Assembly: GCF_019192735.1 (NCBI RefSeq)
Contig: NZ_JAHTKP010000056.1
Location: 1-51,220 of the forward strand
Source of the DNA: Kitasatospora aureofaciens
Lineage (GTDB): Bacteria > Actinomycetota > Actinomycetes > Streptomycetales > Streptomycetaceae
Direction of reading: 5' to 3'
DNA length: 51,220 nucleotides
Positions 1-7,999 of this stretch are shown in pieces; the stretch's first letter is position 1; each line of letters opens with the position of its first letter. The notes below the pieces were generated by a model. The model searched no databases. It saw only the letters and a list, made by a program, of their open reading frames with translations, and was not told the DNA's origin. The translations under genes were made by a program, and so were the position numbers.

Positions 1-127
1 TGTGCAGGCGGCGGGCGACCGGTGTCGGCGCCCGGCCGGCGAGGTGGTCGAGTTCGTCGGCGCGTTGGCGGAGCAGGCGGGCGTGGGTGTCGGTGCGGAC
101 GGTGTTCGCGCAGCCGGGGCGGCAGTC
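1..127 (-). other. possible fragment of an unidentified minus-strand gene
   Basis: Immediately after the stop codon of the GNAT fragment (TAG at 130-128), and in the same frame, the minus strand stays open to the window edge. It reads DCRPGCANTVRTDTHARLL and then a basic stretch ending PTPVARRLH. The two cysteines and the charged, non-repetitive composition look like real coding sequence, possibly the inner part of a recombinase-type protein, but I cannot name the family. The piece is cut by the window edge. It could also be chance open frame in GC-rich DNA. Confidence 0.2.
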
Positions 128-748
128 CTATCCGCGGCGCGGTGACCCCATGAGGTCGGCCAGGGAGTACCCGGACGCCTTGGTCAGCTTGGCCGCGATC
201 ATCGGTTCCATTCCGTACCGCTCGGCTTCCGCAGCGATCGCCGTCACCTCGGCCACGGTGACCTCGGTCGCGTACATCTGAGTCAGCTTCTCGACGTGCT
301 GGGCTGGCAGGGTGAGCCTGTGGCCTCCGCCGCTGAGGGTCATGCTGCCGTCGTCGTGGTGCACGACCTTGTCCGCCACGCGCCCGGGCGGGTCGAGGGC
401 CCCAGTGACGATCTCGACCTGCGAGCTGTCCGGCATGGTGGTGACGATCGTGCCCATGTCCGGGTGGAGTGGCTTCCACATCTGGATGACGTGCGCGTCC
501 GCCGGCCGGTGGAGTGCCATGCCCATCGGGTCGAGCACGGCGATCGACTCGCCTGGCCCGCGGACGGTGAAGCCGGCCTGCTGGTAGTACGGCACCAGGT
601 GCTCGAAGGTGCTGGTGGTGAACGTCCCGAGCACGAGACGGTACCCGAGGCCACGGTAATGGTCGCAGGCACGGTCGATCAGACGGTGCCCCAGACGTTC
701 GCCGCGCGCCGACGGCGCCACCGCCGGGGCCGCCAGCTGTTCAGACAC
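128..748 (-). pseudogene. GNAT N-acetyltransferase, 5'-truncated
   Basis: The 206-codon frame opens almost directly in the acetyl-CoA-binding motif A region (ARGERLGHRLIDRA), followed by the beta-strand and helix segment GLGYRLVLGTFTT and the YYQQAGF motif typical of the last GNAT helix. The first half of a GNAT fold (beta1 to beta3) is missing, and nothing upstream of 748 supplies it. After the acetyltransferase part there is an extra region of about 130 residues ending in an alpha-helical tail. The GTG start at 748 has AGGAG directly against it, too close for normal initiation. I read this as a gene whose 5' end was lost by rearrangement. The neighbouring helicase and transposase fragments support that reading. 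The substrate is unknown. Confidence 0.5.
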
Positions 749-1165
749 CTCCTGTCGGGCGGATTCCGGCCCCTCCGTGCCCGACCAGCGCGGTCTGTGC
801 GGTATCCGTCGTCCCGGGCGGCTGACCAGGCGTCAGGCGGTTCGGACTGCCTGCGGGGGTTGGGCCGGTCTGGTGGGGGTGTTCTCCGTCGGCTGCCTGT
901 GAGTTCTCACCGTGAGGGTGTAGGTGCTGCGGCGTCTGGTGTGCTGTCTCGTCGGTCGAGTGAGAATCCTGTCGGGACGCTGTCACGGGTCCAGGACTGC
1001 TGATCGGCACGTGTGACCTGCAGTCCCGGAAGTAGAACGGGAATCCCGGAACTGCCGCGAGAATCCCTATGGATCTGGCGATCAGGTCCTGCCTGCCGGA
1101 GACGGCCGTGCACCGACCCGTCGAAGCAGCCCGGTGCGCAACGCCGCGACGTGATCGGGTCGGGT
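749..1165. other. intergenic stretch without a recognisable gene
   Basis: No coding frame here shows a recognisable family. The only visible structure is a short palindrome, GTGAGTTCTCAC, at 899-910. The stretch lies between the truncated GNAT gene and the helicase fragment and is probably rearrangement debris. Confidence 0.4.
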
Positions 1166-1683
1166 CTACCAGGCGACGCCCAGGGCTTCCAGTTGCCCGA
1201 GCTGTTCGGCGCCGAGTTTCGCCCGGCGGGCCTTCGTGTTGTTGAGCCAGGCGCCCAGCGACAGCCCCTCGGGAGTCTTGTGCGCCCGCGGAACGCGGGC
1301 GTGGCCCTCCCGCTCGACGAAGGCCGTCAGCGCCGCCAGATGGAGCTGGAACCGGTCCGTGCGGGACACCTTCGGCTTCGCCTCGGCGGCGGCCTTGGCG
1401 GCCATCAGCTCCTGGTCCTCCTCGATCCCGATCGCCGCGAGCAAGTCCTGCTGGTCGTCTTCCAAGCCCGGCCAGCCGGCCCGCTGCGTCTGCACCCAGC
1501 GTCCGAGCTGCTCGCCCTCGAACACGGTCTCCACGGGCAACACAGTCCAGTCGACGCGGCCGTCGGACTCCAGCCACCACTGCCGGGCGGTCGCGTACGC
1601 GCGCTGCCAGGTGATCGGCCAGGCCGGGCACCAGAAGGGGTCGATCTCCTCCAGCGCCTGGCGCCGCTCCGGCACGAGCGCCT
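1166..1683 (-). pseudogene. C-terminal fragment of a telomere-type helicase (helicase-associated domains)
   Basis: The frame encodes helicase-associated (HA) repeats: RRQALEEIDPFWCPAWPITW, then HLAALTAFVEREGHARVP and SLGAWLNNTKARRAK, closing with LEALGVAW. The same motifs occur at the C-terminus of the intact terminal helicase in this window (47356-49827), for example RKAALDAIDPAWCPTWSVEW and YRNREGHLNVPRTHKE. All ATPase motifs are absent. The frame breaks at about 1675-1683, exactly where an IS630 transposase fragment on the other strand begins. This is therefore the 3' remnant of a second helicase gene destroyed by insertion or recombination. Confidence 0.7.
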
Positions 1684-1874
1684 ACACACCCGAGCTGAAC
1701 GCGGTCGAGTACCTGTGGGCCCACGTCAAGCACAGCCTCGCGGACCTCGCCAGCGTCGCCTTGGACCGACTCGCCACGCTCGTCCGCAACCGACTCAAAC
1801 GACTCCAGTACCGCCCCGACGTCCTCGACGGCTTCCTCGCCGGAACCGGACTCTCCCTCGACCTACCACCCTGA
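1677..1874 (+). pseudogene. IS630-family transposase, C-terminal fragment
   Basis: The frame reads SAYTPELNAVEYLWAHVK and continues through a basic helix (LVRNRLKRLQYRPDVLDGF) to a stop at 1872-1874. The PELN-VE-W block contains the last catalytic glutamate of the DDE domain of IS630/Tc1-mariner transposases. Everything upstream (HTH and the first two aspartates) is missing. The sequence just after the stop, ending GAAGTCAGTA at about 1889, could be the inverted-repeat end next to a TA target, but the opposite end is not in the window. It is an immobile relic. Confidence 0.7.
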
Positions 1875-2230
1875 AAAGCCGAAGTCAGTATTGCACCCCT
1901 TCCGGGGATGGAGCGCGGGGCATCTTAAACTCCGCCCGGGCCAACGACCTGGGCGGCGACCGATACGGCGCGCTGCGCGCCCGCACCGGCAGCGAGTACT
2001 GCCGGGCCCCCTCAAGGCCCGGGCCGACGTGGAGCTGCAGCACGCTCACCACGGCGACCCGGCCGGCGTCGAGATGGCCGACCGGGCTGTATGGGCACTG
2101 GCGTGGTGGGTTCGCCTCCCGTTACGAGGACCCACCGCTGAACGCGGGCCGCACCGGCCTCCGCACCACAGCTCCTCGTCCGCCTCGACCGTCTCCGGCT
2201 CGTCCGGCTCCGGACAGGCCCGTGTGAGGA
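1875..2230. other. gene-poor stretch after the IS630 relic
   Basis: I see no confident gene. Short open frames on the plus strand (for example one reading GGDRYGALRARTGSEY near 1954-2001) look like pieces of disrupted genes but cannot be assigned. The right half leads into the terminator of the lectin-like gene. Confidence 0.35.
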
Positions 2231-2259
2231 CCCCGGGCGGCGCTGTCGGCCGCCCGGGG
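2231..2259 (-). terminator. strong hairpin terminator downstream of the lectin-like gene
   Basis: A perfect 11-bp stem (CCCCGGGCGGC at 2231-2241 with GCCGCCCGGGG at 2249-2259) encloses a 7-nt loop. It begins 18 nt past the stop codon of the minus-strand gene at 2278-2769. GC-rich hairpins without a long U tract are the usual Streptomyces terminators. Confidence 0.8.
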
Positions 2260-2277
2260 TGGGATGGCGCGGGTGGG

Positions 2278-2769
2278 TTACTTGTCGTACAGGGTCCAGA
2301 CCTGGTTGGCCGTGCTGGCGGCCGGCACCAGCGTCACGGCCGTGTCGCTTCCGTTGCCCTGGAGGACCTCGGCGGGGTTCTTCGCACTGGCGATGGTGGT
2401 CGCCGGCTGGCCGAAATCGACGACCCAGCGCTGTGCGAGATTGGTGCCGTCGCAGGTCTGCTGTTTCACGGCGGAGCCCACGCCGACGTCCTGGAGGCAG
2501 GTGCCGTAGGTGGTGCTGCTGATGGTGTAGATGCCGACGCCCGTGAAGGTGGTGCCGACCTGCGTGAAGGTCCATACCTGGAAGTTCATGCTGGAGTCGC
2601 GGGTCCACACCTGCTGTCCGTAGTAGGCGTCGAGGTTGGTGTTGTCGGCGTAGTTCTGGACGGACTTGGTGATCGCGGTGCTGGCGTGCGCCGGGGCGGC
2701 GAACAGCGCCATGCCGGCCAGCGCGCTGGCCACGGCGGCGAGGGACGCCGCCTTACGTCCGATGGTCAT
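2278..2769 (-). CDS. secreted ricin-type beta-trefoil-like protein
   Basis: This is a 163-residue exported protein. Residues 1-29 form a classical signal peptide: MTIGRK n-region, long Ala/Leu core, and a probable cleavage site after AHA. The mature part carries QVWT and W-rich segments (QQVWTRDS, NFQVWTFTQV, CLQDVG, LAQRWVVDF, NQVWTLYDK) characteristic of a single ricin-B/beta-trefoil carbohydrate-binding unit, including the paired cysteines of CLQ...TCDGT. The ATG at 2769 is preferred because AGGAG lies 7 nt upstream. A TTG six codons earlier has no such site. The gene stands alone with its own terminator. The ligand is unknown, and with no catalytic domain a binding role is likely. Confidence 0.8.
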   Translation of the reverse strand: MTIGRKAASLAAVASALAGMALFAAPAHASTAITKSVQNYADNTNLDAYYGQQVWTRDSSMNFQVWTFTQVGTTFTGVGIYTISSTTYGTCLQDVGVGSAVKQQTCDGTNLAQRWVVDFGQPATTIASAKNPAEVLQGNGSDTAVTLVPAASTANQVWTLYDK

Positions 2770-3355
2770 GACTGCACTCCTGTTCAACTCTCAGGGAGAG
2801 TGGGTCGATTGACTACGATGACTGCGTGTGTGAGGTTCGGTTGTGATGTCACTGGAATGTTCGGCGGCTCGTGTCATTGAGGTGTAGGTGTGTCAGCGCT
2901 GTCCAGGGTTGGTTGGCTGAGTCGATCATGGTGACAACTTCCCGAATATTGCGGTGACATGAGGCCGTGTTGACCGGTGCCGTGTTCGCCGTATCTCCTC
3001 TATGTGTTGATCTTGCTTGTTGCTCGGCGGCCGAGGGGGCGGCCTGTCGGTGGTTCGCCTGTGTGTCGGGTACCCGGGTGGTTCCCGCTCCGGTTGCTGT
3101 CGGACCGTCACGGGGTTGGGGTGGTTGTTGGTGGGTCGCGGTCCTGGTTGGCTGTGGCGGAAGACTGCGAGCGGTCGGATAGCGCATGTGTACGCCGGAC
3201 TGGTGGGAACGGCAGGGTGCCACTCGTTCGAGTGAACGGCTGGATGAGATGGCCACTCCCGGCTCGTAGGCTCGCGTCGGGTCTATCCGTCACAGAGGAC
3301 GGGCCTCTGGCTGAACTGTCCTGCGTGCCAGCGCTGTTCGACGTGGAGGCTGTGC
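2770..3355. other. long intergenic region upstream of the TniA cassette
   Basis: About 590 bp separate the divergently oriented lectin-like gene and tniA. The region has lower GC than its surroundings and holds the 113-bp TGTCA inverted-repeat element at 2847-2959. A minus-strand open frame across it is rich in Pro, Thr and Gln, resembles no family, and is probably not a gene. The promoters of both flanking genes must lie here. Confidence 0.6.
2847..2959. repeat. 113-bp inverted-repeat element with TGTCA motifs (possible TniA end, MITE or operator)
   Basis: The arms at 2847-2864 and 2959-2942 read TGTCACNGNAATNTTCGG and match at 15 of 18 positions. Further TGTCA motifs follow inward: 2872 and 2891 on the left, and complementary TGACA at 2932 on the right. 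Spacings are 25, 19 and 23 bp. TGTCA is the start of the terminal repeats of Tn402/Tn5053 (TniA) transposons, which carry such spaced repeats at their ends, and a tniA gene follows at 3356. The flanking 5-mers (tgtga and tgagg) are not identical, so a clean target-site duplication is not shown. Confidence 0.5.
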
Positions 3356-4987
3356 TTGATCGCCGTGTCGTTGTCCGCCTCGCGCGTGCCGTTACCGGTG
3401 ACGATGCTGGAGGACACCTCGGCGGAGGGGCTGGGTCGGCATCGGGATGAGTTGCGGCCTGCTGCTGTGGCTCAGTTGCTCAGGTTGCGTGGTGTGGGGG
3501 AGTTGACCACCGCGCATGTGAGGTTGGTTGCCGAGTCGGCGGGCGTGAGCGTGCGTACGGTTTGGCGCTGGCTGGCGCAGGCCGAGGAGAGCGGTACGCC
3601 GGAGAAACCCAGCCGAAAGCGCCTGCGGGTCACCGACGAGATCATCGATGTCCTTGCCGACTACCAGGGCAACGTCAAGCGCGCCCACGAGCATCTGGTG
3701 CGCGCCGCCTTGGCAGCGGGGGAGGAGCCGGTGGGGCTGACCACGCTGCACGACGCGATCGCCCGGGACCTCGACCCGGGCTTCATGGCGGGCCTACGCG
3801 AGGGCGTTCCGGTCGCACGCGGCTTCGACCCGGCCTTCAAAAGGCCCGCGGTGGCCCGCAACCACGTGTGGGAGGGCGACCACAAGCAGGCGCCGCTGGT
3901 GGTGATGATGCCCGATAGGACCGTCTCGAAGGTGTGGGTGACGTGGTTCGAGGACCGCAGCACCAGCCACGTGATGGGCTGGGCGGTCACGGCCGGTTCC
4001 GCGCACCGAGGATCGGTTCTGGCGGCGGTGCGCTCGGCGGTGCTGCGCGAGGATCCGTACGGGCCGGCCGGCGGGCTGCCGCACCTGGTGCGCGTCGACG
4101 GCGGCGCCGACTTCCTGTCCAAGACGGTCCGGCGGGCCTTCGGACTGCTCGGTGTGCCGGTCCACCGAGTGAGAAGCGCCCGCCACAAGGGCGGAGTGGA
4201 GCGGCTGAACCGTACCGGCGTGACCCGCTTCTTCGCCGATCTGCCCCGGTACACCAAGGCGCCTCTGCTCGATCACCGCCGGCGCGTGGGTGAGAAGGAC
4301 CCGCCGCTGACCTTTGAGGCGTTCGTCGACCTGCTGCGCGAGTGGGTACGCGAGCACAACACCCAGCACGTGGTGGAGCGCACCGGTATGACGCCGCTTC
4401 AGGCGTGGCTGTCCGACCCGACCGAGATCCGTCCTGAGCCCAGCGCAGCCGAGCTGCGCGCGTTCATGCTGGAGAGCGACCACCGGGTGCGCAAGATCAC
4501 CAGCCACGGTGTGGAGTTCGCGGGCCGCTCCTACATGCCCGAGAACGGCGTCGGCCGTATCGGCGTCGAGGTACGGGTGCGGTGGATGCCGCACCACACC
4601 CACGAGATCGACCTGTACTCCTTCCGCGGCGACCGCTTCCTCGGCCGGGCGTTCCTCAGCGACGAGGCCACCGAGGAACTGCGCGCCAAGATCCTGGCCG
4701 ACCGTGACGAGCACAGCGCGGCCCTGCGCCGGGCCCTGAAGCGCTCGGGCGAGCGGAAACGGGAACGCTACCTGCCCTCCACCCAGCCCGAACTCCCCGT
4801 CCGGGCCATGCGCATGACCGAGCGCGAGGCCCTGGACGAACTCGCTGGCCCCGATCGAAGAAGCGCTGCCGCGCCGCGCCGCCGTGCGGAGCCGTACACA
4901 CCCCTGACCCCCGTCCCGGCCGGCTGGGCACGTCCCGGCCAAGCCGCCGCCACCGCCCCCTCGGACTCGTCTTTGGAGGACGCATGA
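3356..4987 (+). CDS. tniA: TniA-like DDE transposase (Mu/Tn7 superfamily)
   Basis: This 543-residue protein would carry out strand transfer. An N-terminal helix-turn-helix (AESAGVSVRTVWRWL, about residues 60-76) is followed by the rve/RNase H core with D175 (WEGDH), D248 (VRVDGGADF) and E282 (KGGVERLNRT). A Mu-C-type beta-barrel follows (HGVEFAGRSYMPENG region), then a basic tail. The TTG start at 3356 is preferred because GGAGG lies 6 nt upstream. ATG 3404 is an alternative without a site. With the TTG start the gene contains a TTA leucine codon at 3392-3394, so translation may depend on bldA tRNA. Its stop overlaps the next ATG (ATGA). The pairing with a TniB-like ATPase defines the Tn402/Mu/Tn7 type. 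Confidence 0.88.
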   Translation: MIAVSLSASRVPLPVTMLEDTSAEGLGRHRDELRPAAVAQLLRLRGVGELTTAHVRLVAESAGVSVRTVWRWLAQAEESGTPEKPSRKRLRVTDEIIDVLADYQGNVKRAHEHLVRAALAAGEEPVGLTTLHDAIARDLDPGFMAGLREGVPVARGFDPAFKRPAVARNHVWEGDHKQAPLVVMMPDRTVSKVWVTWFEDRSTSHVMGWAVTAGSAHRGSVLAAVRSAVLREDPYGPAGGLPHLVRVDGGADFLSKTVRRAFGLLGVPVHRVRSARHKGGVERLNRTGVTRFFADLPRYTKAPLLDHRRRVGEKDPPLTFEAFVDLLREWVREHNTQHVVERTGMTPLQAWLSDPTEIRPEPSAAELRAFMLESDHRVRKITSHGVEFAGRSYMPENGVGRIGVEVRVRWMPHHTHEIDLYSFRGDRFLGRAFLSDEATEELRAKILADRDEHSAALRRALKRSGERKRERYLPSTQPELPVRAMRMTEREALDELAGPDRRSAAAPRRRAEPYTPLTPVPAGWARPGQAAATAPSDSSLEDA

Positions 4988-5751
4988 CCACCACCGCGCC
5001 GCAGCGCCGTCCCGACCTGCGCCCTCAGTTCTTCCTCGGCCTTCAGCAGTCGCAGCTGGTCGCCACCGACACGCTGCTGCAGATCAAGGACACTGTCGTC
5101 GACACCGTCGAATCGAGGGCGATGTCGGTGATCTACGGGGATGCCGGGCTCGGCAAGAGCTTCGGCACTCGCGCCACGATCCAGGAGATGAACCCCGACC
5201 TGATCCTGCCGCTGGACTTCGCCCGCTCCCGCCCCGGCCCGAAGGACCTGCGCGAGGAGCTGTTCCACCAGATGAACCTGAGCTGCAAGATGCCCGGCAC
5301 CCCTACCGCGTTCGACAAGCTGCTGCGCGAGACCCTGCCCAGGCGCCCGTACGTGATCGTGTGCGACGAGGCCCAGCAGTACCGACGGGAGAACTTCGAG
5401 TTCCTGCGCAAGCTGTGGGACAACTGCGACCCGAAGCCCGCCATCGTGTTCGTCGGCGGCCGGGAGGCGTACGCGACGCTGCAGAGCGACCCGGCACTGG
5501 CCTCGCGGATCTACATCCGCCTGGAGATCCTGGCGATGACCGAGGACGAGATCCTCAAGGCCGTGCCCGACTCCCATCCCGTGTGGCGAGGCGTGGACGA
5601 GGCACTGCTGAAGCGGGTCGACACCCAGTACGCGCTCGGTTCGTTCCGCGAGTGGGTGAAGGTCACCAAGCACGTGCTGAAGGGCATGGAGCACTTCAAG
5701 ACCGACAGGGTCGACGACCGCATCGTGGACTGGGCCCTGGCACGGTGCTGA
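4984..5751 (+). CDS. tniB: TniB/MuB/TnsC-like AAA+ ATPase
   Basis: This 255-residue AAA+ protein probably binds target DNA and activates the transposase. Walker A is GDAGLGKS (residues 52-59) and Walker B is VIVCDEAQ with D128 and E129. A sensor/arginine-finger segment (LASRIYIRLEI) and a helical lid follow. The ATG overlaps the tniA stop and has GGAGG 4 nt upstream of it. The length and motif set match TniB and MuB partners of DDE transposases. The following gene encodes a shorter-motif paralogue. Confidence 0.88.
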   Translation: MTTTAPQRRPDLRPQFFLGLQQSQLVATDTLLQIKDTVVDTVESRAMSVIYGDAGLGKSFGTRATIQEMNPDLILPLDFARSRPGPKDLREELFHQMNLSCKMPGTPTAFDKLLRETLPRRPYVIVCDEAQQYRRENFEFLRKLWDNCDPKPAIVFVGGREAYATLQSDPALASRIYIRLEILAMTEDEILKAVPDSHPVWRGVDEALLKRVDTQYALGSFREWVKVTKHVLKGMEHFKTDRVDDRIVDWALARC

Positions 5752-6566
5752 CTACCCCGCCGCCGGTCGGCCAGGGTCCGGCCACCACCCAGGAGTTGTT
5801 CGCTGTCGTGGAAGACGCCGCCGCGCCAGACCTGCACTTCCTCGCCACCCCGGGCCTGCGGACACTGCTCACCCCGGGCATGCTCGCCGTGGCCGGTGCG
5901 CTCGCCGACGGGTATGCCCAGGGCCGGTTCGTGTGCCTGCTCGGCGATGCCGGGGTCGGCAAGACCTTCGCCGTTCACGCTGCCGCCCGCCGTCTCGGTG
6001 AGCTGTTGCCGCTGAATGTCGGGGCTCAGCCGGCGCCGGCGGACCTGCGCGCCTGCCTGCACAAGGCGCTGAAGCTCAGCGGCGAGGCACCTGCCGACCC
6101 CGGGGCCGCCGACACCCTGATCCGCCGCGCCCTGGCCCAGGGGCCGCGGATCGTCGTGGTCGAGGACGCCGACCGGCTGTCGGCGTCGTGTTTCGAGTAC
6201 CTGCGTTTCCTGCACGACGACCTCCCCCACGGGCTGTGCGTGGTGCTGACCGCCCAGCCGCGCGGCGAACGGCACCTGCGCGCCCAGCGGATGCTCGCCA
6301 CCCGCACCGCCGGTTGGCCTTTCATCCGACCGCTCACCCGCGACCAGGTTCCCCAGGCAGTTCCCGCCCTGCACCCGCTGTGGCAAAGCGTCGCGCCCCA
6401 GGACCTGCAGGTGCTGGACGCCCGTATGGCGGGCGGGTGCCTGCGCCGCTGGGTCGTGCTCACCCTGCACACCCAGCGGGCCATGGCCGCCACCGGGACG
6501 CAGAAGCCCGACCAGAGTCTGCTACAGGCTGTGGCCGACCGGATCGACGGCGGGCGGCGCGCATGA
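5745..6566 (+). CDS. second TniB-like ATPase with a degenerate Walker B
   Basis: This 273-residue protein is paralogous to the preceding TniB. It has the same order of motifs: Walker A GDAGVGKT (residues 67-74), a core strand RIVVVEDADR, and the shared C-terminal block (AVPALHPLW against AVPDSHPVW in TniB, and LRRWVVLT against FREWVKVT). Aligning the two, TniB D128-E129 corresponds to D141-A142, so the catalytic glutamate is alanine. The arginine in the SR position is also altered (LATRT). It may bind ATP without hydrolysing it and act as a regulatory partner of TniB. The GTG start overlaps the tniB stop by 7 nt. Confidence 0.75.
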   Translation: MLTTPPPVGQGPATTQELFAVVEDAAAPDLHFLATPGLRTLLTPGMLAVAGALADGYAQGRFVCLLGDAGVGKTFAVHAAARRLGELLPLNVGAQPAPADLRACLHKALKLSGEAPADPGAADTLIRRALAQGPRIVVVEDADRLSASCFEYLRFLHDDLPHGLCVVLTAQPRGERHLRAQRMLATRTAGWPFIRPLTRDQVPQAVPALHPLWQSVAPQDLQVLDARMAGGCLRRWVVLTLHTQRAMAATGTQKPDQSLLQAVADRIDGGRRA

Positions 6567-7999
6567 CCGCCCCCACCTCGCCCGCCACGCCGCAACAGGC
6601 GATCCCCGCAGTGCGGCCGGTGAGGCTGCTACTGGACGCCGACGACGACCGCGCGGTGCACGCCGCCGCCTACCAGTGGGCCGATCCCGTCCGCGGCCGG
6701 ATCACCGCCGATCCCACCCCGCACACCACCAGCCCGGCCTACCTCGCACTGGACCTGCTGCGGGCCATGGGCCGTGACGGGTTCTCCCGCGCCGGCGCCG
6801 AGCGGATGTCTACCGACCCGGCCTGGCGGGCGGTGACCTGCTGGGCACTGGCCTGCGGCCTCGACCAGGCCGTCGTGCTGCGCGCGCACCGGCTGACCAC
6901 CGAGCGGCTGCGCCGCCTCGCCACCTGGCGCGAGGCCACCGGTATCCGCCTGACCCTGATCGCTCACACCCCGGAGTTGGCCGACGAGCAGCACCTACTG
7001 GCGCGCCTGAACGACGTCGGCCTCACCGAGGTGCAGACCGTACGGGGCGCGGCAGCCGTCCTCGACGCGATCGGACCACCAGCCATCGGCCGCCGCCACG
7101 GCCCGCCGCCGGGCGACCACGCCCACCCGCTGCCCACCGTGCCCCGCAGCGGCGTTGTCGCGTTCCGAGCGGACTGCTGGCGCCGGCAGAACGACGTCGA
7201 CTTCACTCACACAGACGGCCAGTACCGCGCCGGCTACACCGCGGCCCGCGCCTGGCTGGCCCGCGCCCTGACCTCCCCACCACCAACTGAGGAAACCACC
7301 GACGGGCATCCTGTGGAGCCCACCGCCTTCACTCTCCCAGAGACCGAGGCCGTACGGCTGTTCCTGGCCCGTCTGACCGTCTCCAGCCCCAGCCCCCAGC
7401 ACACCGTGGCCCGTGTGCGCGGAGCCCAGGCCGGCTTCCTCAGCCGCTCCATCCTGCTCGACGTACCGGACGACCTCACCACCTGCGCAGGGCCCGGCCT
7501 CACCACCGTGCCCCTCACCCCGCGTACCGTGCACACGATCACCTGGCGCCTGCCCAACCCGCTGCGCGCCGCCGCGCTGGCTGCCCTGCTGTTCACCGGG
7601 ACCAGCCGTGGCCTGCTCTCGATGACCCAGATCGAAAGCGTCGACCACCACAACGCCGCGCTGGCCATCGACCGCGACTCACGTATCAACATCGGCCAGG
7701 AACCGGGCCCCCGGCACATGTACGCCGTCCCGCCCCGCGCCCGCCCGCTGCTGCACGCCGCCGTCGAGTTCCGCCGCCGCTCTCCGCGCACCGCCGACCA
7801 CCACGGCCTGTTCGCGAACTGCTTCGGCACCACACCACGCCTCGAAAGCCTCATCGCCGACGCGGGCCTCGCGATTCCCGCGCTGGTCCATCCCCACCCC
7901 GGTGACGACTGGCACACCGCCGCCCGCTGCTGGCGCCTGCACACCCCGGCCCCGCCCGCCCCGGACGTCCTGCCGCGCCTTCAGGAGCTGCGCCCGTGA
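6563..7999 (+). CDS. unknown cassette protein with possible tyrosine-recombinase-like C-terminal half
   Basis: I do not recognise this 478-residue protein as a named family. Residues about 20-160 (DDDRAVHAAAYQW, then HTTSPAYLALDLLRA, TGIRLTLIAHTPE) match the N-terminal part of the last cassette gene (8856-9959) in order and spacing. The C-terminal half has AALLFTGTSRGLLSMTQIES, then a basic segment and ARPLLHAAVEFRR. The layout recalls the catalytic region of tyrosine recombinases, but no complete R-H-R-Y set is evident. ATGA overlaps join it to both neighbours. A role in target choice or regulation of the TniAB machinery is inferred only from position. Confidence 0.6.
   Translation: MTAPTSPATPQQAIPAVRPVRLLLDADDDRAVHAAAYQWADPVRGRITADPTPHTTSPAYLALDLLRAMGRDGFSRAGAERMSTDPAWRAVTCWALACGLDQAVVLRAHRLTTERLRRLATWREATGIRLTLIAHTPELADEQHLLARLNDVGLTEVQTVRGAAAVLDAIGPPAIGRRHGPPPGDHAHPLPTVPRSGVVAFRADCWRRQNDVDFTHTDGQYRAGYTAARAWLARALTSPPPTEETTDGHPVEPTAFTLPETEAVRLFLARLTVSSPSPQHTVARVRGAQAGFLSRSILLDVPDDLTTCAGPGLTTVPLTPRTVHTITWRLPNPLRAAALAALLFTGTSRGLLSMTQIESVDHHNAALAIDRDSRINIGQEPGPRHMYAVPPRARPLLHAAVEFRRRSPRTADHHGLFANCFGTTPRLESLIADAGLAIPALVHPHPGDDWHTAARCWRLHTPAPPAPDVLPRLQELRP

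Noticed and set aside
2849..3256. Minus-strand open frame upstream of tniA
   Set aside because: Pro/Thr/Gln-rich, no family resemblance, and it crosses the inverted-repeat element. Treated as non-coding.
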